DNA from: Kutzneria viridogrisea
Lineage (GTDB): Bacteria > Actinomycetota > Actinomycetes > Mycobacteriales > Pseudonocardiaceae
Direction: 5' to 3'
Length of the DNA stretch: 64,000 nucleotides
Assembly: GCA_014138725.1 (NCBI GenBank)
Contig: JACJID010000008.1
Location: 124,001 to 188,000 of the forward strand
Positions 61,222 to 64,000 of the stretch are shown here, one piece after another. Both the position numbers and the translations under genes were made by a program. How positions within the stretch are numbered: position 1 is the stretch's first letter; every line of letters starts with the position of its first letter. The notes under the pieces were generated by a model that was given only the letters and a program-made list of their open reading frames with translations, did not search any database and was not told where the DNA came from.

Positions 61222-62883
61222 GTGACCGACGGCCCCCTGATCGTCCAGTCGGACAAGACCCTGCTGCTGGAGGTCGACCACCCCCTCGCCGAGGAGACGC
61301 GTACCTCGATCGCGCCGTTCGCCGAACTGGAGCGCGCCCCCGAGCACGTGCACACCTACCGGATCACCCCGCTGGCGCTGTGGAACGCGCGCGCCGCGGG
61401 CCACGACGCCGAGCAGGTGGTGGACGCGCTGGTGCGCTACTCGCGCTACCCGGTGCCGCAGCCGCTGCTGGTGGACGTGGTCGACACCATGGCCCGGTTC
61501 GGCCGGTTGCAGCTGGTCAACCACCCCGCGCACGGCCTGACCATGCTGTCGCTGGACCGCGCGGTGCTGGAGGAGGTGCTGCGCAACAAGAAGATCAGCC
61601 CGATGCTGGGCGAGCGGGTGGACCCCGACACGGTGGTCGTGCACCCCAGCGAGCGCGGCAGGCTCAAGCAGGCGCTGCTCAAGGTGGGCTGGCCCGCCGA
61701 GGACCTGGCCGGGTACGTGGACGGCGAGGCGCACCCGATCTCGCTGGCCGAGGACGGCTGGCAGCTGCGCGAGTACCAGCGGCTGGCCGCCCAGGCGTTC
61801 TGGGCGGGCGGCTCCGGGGTGGTCGTGCTGCCCTGTGGTGCGGGCAAGACCCTGGTCGGCGCGGCCGCCATGGCGCAGGCCCAGGCCACCACGCTGATCC
61901 TGGTCACCAACACGGTGTCGGGCAGGCAGTGGAAGCGCGAGCTGATCGCGCGCACCTCACTGACCGAGGACGAGATCGGCGAGTACTCCGGGGAGCGCAA
62001 GGAGATCCGCCCGGTCACCATCGCCACGTACCAGGTGATCACCCGCAAGACCAAGGGCGAGTACCGGCACCTGGAGCTGTTCGACTCCCGCGACTGGGGA
62101 CTGGTCGTCTACGACGAGGTGCACCTGCTGCCCGCCCCGGTGTTCCGGATGACCGCCGACCTGCAGTCACGCAGGCGGCTGGGGCTGACCGCCACCCTGG
62201 TGCGCGAGGACGGCCGCGAGGGCGACGTGTTCTCGCTGATCGGCCCCAAGCGCTACGACGTGCCCTGGCGCGACATCGAGGCGCAGGGCTGGATCGCGCC
62301 CGCGGACTGCGTGGAGGTGCGGGTGACGCTGACCGACAACGAGCGGCTCACCTACGCCACCGCCGAGCCCGAGGAGCGGTACAAGATCTGCTCCACGGCG
62401 AACACGAAGATCCCGGTGGTGCGGGCCGTGCTGGACCGGCACAAGGGCGAGCCGACCCTGGTCATCGGCGCGTACCTGGACCAGCTGGAGGAGTTGGGTG
62501 CCGCGCTGGACGCGCCGGTGATCCAGGGCTCCACCAAGAACAAGGAGCGCGAGGAGCTGTTCGACGCGTTCCGCCGGGGCGAGCTGCGCACACTGGTCGT
62601 GTCCAAGGTGGCGAACTTCTCCATCGACCTGCCCGAGGCCTCGGTCGCGGTGCAGGTGTCGGGCACCTTCGGGTCCCGGCAGGAAGAGGCGCAGCGGCTG
62701 GGCAGGCTGCTGCGGCCCAAGGGCGACGGCCGGCAGGCGCACTTCTACTCGATCGTCTCCCGCGACACCCTGGACACCGACTACGCCGCGCACCGGCAGC
62801 GCTTCCTCGCCGAGCAGGGCTACGCGTACAAGATCGTCGATGCGGACGACCTGCTGGGCCCGGCACTGCCGGAGGTGGACTAG
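61222..62883 (+). CDS. XPB/Ssl2-family DNA repair helicase
   Basis: 553 aa from GTG 61222, with GGGGAGGAG upstream. SF2 helicase: Walker A VVVLPCGAGKTLVGAAA near residue 212, motif II VVYDEVHLLP near 297, motif III LGLTATLVRED near 325, motif V-like LVVSKVANFSIDLPEASVAVQVSG near 465, and motif VI QEEAQRLGRLLRPKGDG near 495. The N-terminal ~170 residues form the mycobacterial-type accessory domain. Bacterial XPB unwinds DNA 3' to 5' in repair; Rv0861c is the match. It is 4 bases upstream of menC and probably co-transcribed with it. Confidence 0.95.
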   Translation: MTDGPLIVQSDKTLLLEVDHPLAEETRTSIAPFAELERAPEHVHTYRITPLALWNARAAGHDAEQVVDALVRYSRYPVPQPLLVDVVDTMARFGRLQLVNHPAHGLTMLSLDRAVLEEVLRNKKISPMLGERVDPDTVVVHPSERGRLKQALLKVGWPAEDLAGYVDGEAHPISLAEDGWQLREYQRLAAQAFWAGGSGVVVLPCGAGKTLVGAAAMAQAQATTLILVTNTVSGRQWKRELIARTSLTEDEIGEYSGERKEIRPVTIATYQVITRKTKGEYRHLELFDSRDWGLVVYDEVHLLPAPVFRMTADLQSRRRLGLTATLVREDGREGDVFSLIGPKRYDVPWRDIEAQGWIAPADCVEVRVTLTDNERLTYATAEPEERYKICSTANTKIPVVRAVLDRHKGEPTLVIGAYLDQLEELGAALDAPVIQGSTKNKEREELFDAFRRGELRTLVVSKVANFSIDLPEASVAVQVSGTFGSRQEEAQRLGRLLRPKGDGRQAHFYSIVSRDTLDTDYAAHRQRFLAEQGYAYKIVDADDLLGPALPEVD

Positions 62884-62887
62884 CCCG

Positions 62888-63835
62888 GTGCAGGCGCACG
62901 TCTACGCGATCCCGATGCGCAACCGGTTCCGCGGCATCACCGAGCGGCAGGGCGTGCTGCTGCGCGGCGAGTCCGGCTGGGGCGAGTTCTGCGCCTTCGA
63001 GGACTACACCGACACCGAGTCCGCCCCGTGGCTGGACTGCGCCCTGGAGTCCGCCGAGCAGGACTGGCCGGAACCGGTGCGCGACCGGGTCCCGGTCAAC
63101 TGCACGGTGCCGGTCGTCAGCCCGGAGCGGGCGCACGAGATCGTGGCGGCATCGGGGTGCCGCACCGCCAAGGTCAAGGTCGCCGACCCGGGCTCCCCGC
63201 TGGCCGGGGACTGCGCGCGGGTCGAGGCCGTGCGGGACGCGCTCGGCCCGTCCGGCGCGATCCGGGTGGACGCCAACGCCGCCTGGTCGGTGGACGAGGC
63301 GGTGCGGGCGATCTCGGCGCTGGACAAGGCGGCCGGTGGCCTGGAGTACGTGGAACAGCCCTGCCCGAGCGTGCCGGAACTGGCCCAGGTGCGGCGGCGG
63401 GTGGACGTGCGCGTCGCCGCCGACGAGTCGATCAGGCGTGCCGAGGACCCGCTGCGGGTCGCCGTGGCCGGGGCCGCCGACGTGGCGGTGCTGAAGGTGG
63501 CTCCGCTGGGCGGGGTGCGGCGCGCGCTGCGGGTGGCCGAGGCGTGCGGGCTGCCGTGCGTGGTGTCCTCGGCCGTGGAGAGCAGCGTCGGGCTGGCCGC
63601 CGGGCTGGCGCTGGCCGGGGCGCTGCCCGAACTCGACTTCGCCTGCGGGCTCGGCACGCTGTCACTACTCACCGCCGACGTGGTGGACCAGCCCCTGCGG
63701 CCGGTGGACGGCTGGCTGCCGGTGCCGCGCCGTGCGCCCGCACCAAGCGCGGACCTGCTCGCCGCGGTCACCGCCGACCCCGCCACGAGCCAGCGCTGGC
63801 TCACCCGCCTGGACCGGATCCGCGCCCTGGCCTGA
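62888..63835 (+). CDS. menC: o-Succinylbenzoate synthase (menaquinone pathway)
   Basis: 315 aa from GTG 62888. Enolase-superfamily (OSBS) barrel: GWGEFCAFEDYTD near residue 31, Lys in AKVKVAD near 98, metal ligands Asp in RVDANAAW near 128, Glu in EYVEQP near 155 and Asp in VAADESIR near 178, catalytic Lys in VAVLKVAPLGG near 201. It dehydrates SHCHC to o-succinylbenzoate for menaquinone. No other men gene is visible. It follows XPB by 4 bases. An N-acylamino-acid racemase side activity, known in some OSBS enzymes, cannot be excluded. Confidence 0.9.
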   Translation: MQAHVYAIPMRNRFRGITERQGVLLRGESGWGEFCAFEDYTDTESAPWLDCALESAEQDWPEPVRDRVPVNCTVPVVSPERAHEIVAASGCRTAKVKVADPGSPLAGDCARVEAVRDALGPSGAIRVDANAAWSVDEAVRAISALDKAAGGLEYVEQPCPSVPELAQVRRRVDVRVAADESIRRAEDPLRVAVAGAADVAVLKVAPLGGVRRALRVAEACGLPCVVSSAVESSVGLAAGLALAGALPELDFACGLGTLSLLTADVVDQPLRPVDGWLPVPRRAPAPSADLLAAVTADPATSQRWLTRLDRIRALA

Positions 63836-63897
63836 CCCGATACGGCGGCACCGGTCGGTCAGCGGCCCGGGACGTGTACCGGTCGCGGCAACGGCGC

Positions 63898-64000
63898 GTG
63901 TCGGACGTTCCGGTACCGCGTGTCGGCGCTCCCGGTACGGCGTGTCCCGCCCTGGCACACGCGAGTCCCGCTCTCCTGCGCGCGAGTCCGGCCCAGCCGA
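63898..64000 (+). repeat. Phased array 3, running off the window
   Basis: After menC: GTGTCGG at 63898 and 63920, GTGTCCC at 63942, GAGTCCC at 63963, GAGTCCG at 63984; steps 22, 22, 21, 21. The word drifts from degenerate to the array 1/2 consensus from left to right, and the array continues beyond 64000. Confidence 0.85.

Overview
The window is about 72% G+C by eye, has dense codon-biased genes on both strands, many GTG starts and many 4-base start/stop overlaps. It carries actinomycete-only families: DUF2530, DUF2771, DUF3027, a conservon (cvnABCD), AfsR/SARP regulators with NB-ARC and TPR domains, an Rpf with a LysM domain, and mycobacterial-type CspB and XPB. I infer a filamentous actinomycete of the Pseudonocardiales type; the species cannot be named from the sequence alone. 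No tRNA, rRNA, CRISPR array, prophage or intact insertion sequence was seen.

Much of the window follows, from memory, the M. tuberculosis gene order Rv0861c to Rv0882: XPB helicase, helicase-associated protein, small protein, moaC, mog, moaE, rpfA, moaD, moaA, small membrane protein, cspB, DUF2771 lipoprotein, MFS protein, DUF3027, DUF2530, MarR, TrmH-family methyltransferase. Here that backbone is stretched by inserted blocks: a GCS2-family ligase, sodA, ohrR and an esterase (1.4-5.3 kb); an MFS exporter and a purine permease (5.6-8.9 kb); a sacsin-like GHKL ATPase (9.9-12.8 kb); TetR, R2lox, MntH, exported proteins, reductase, carboxypeptidase and acyl-CoA ligase (17.4-28.5 kb); a molybdate uptake operon (29.9-33.8 kb); three tandem giant SARP-STAND regulators placed exactly between moaD and rpf (35.8-45.5 kb); malic enzyme (48-50 kb); the conservon and two orphan solute receptors (52-60 kb).

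Functional themes. (1) Molybdenum: a TOBE-HTH regulator with modABC, then moaA-moaD, then moaC and a Mog-MoaE fusion, give uptake and most of molybdopterin synthesis. (2) Manganese, iron and redox: sodA, a MarR gene and mntH share an AT-rich upstream word; R2lox, a Mn/Fe oxidase with all ligands conserved, lies next to mntH; OhrR senses peroxides; an orphan iron box lies between convergent genes. (3) Growth control: Rpf sits behind a probable c-di-AMP riboswitch and a CRP-like site.

The least explained material is non-coding. Three 3'-intergenic regions (9.2-9.9, 52.25-52.40 and 63.9-64.0+ kb) hold arrays of a 7-base word, GGGACTC or its complement, repeated at an almost exact 21-base period (two helical turns), switching orientation around a palindrome in the first two. 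A second dispersed element of about 112 bases, at 23.6 and 29.75 kb, carries two hairpins and two DnaA-box-like sites 18 bases apart. Two palindromic words also recur inside coding sequence. These are the best candidates for undescribed biology.
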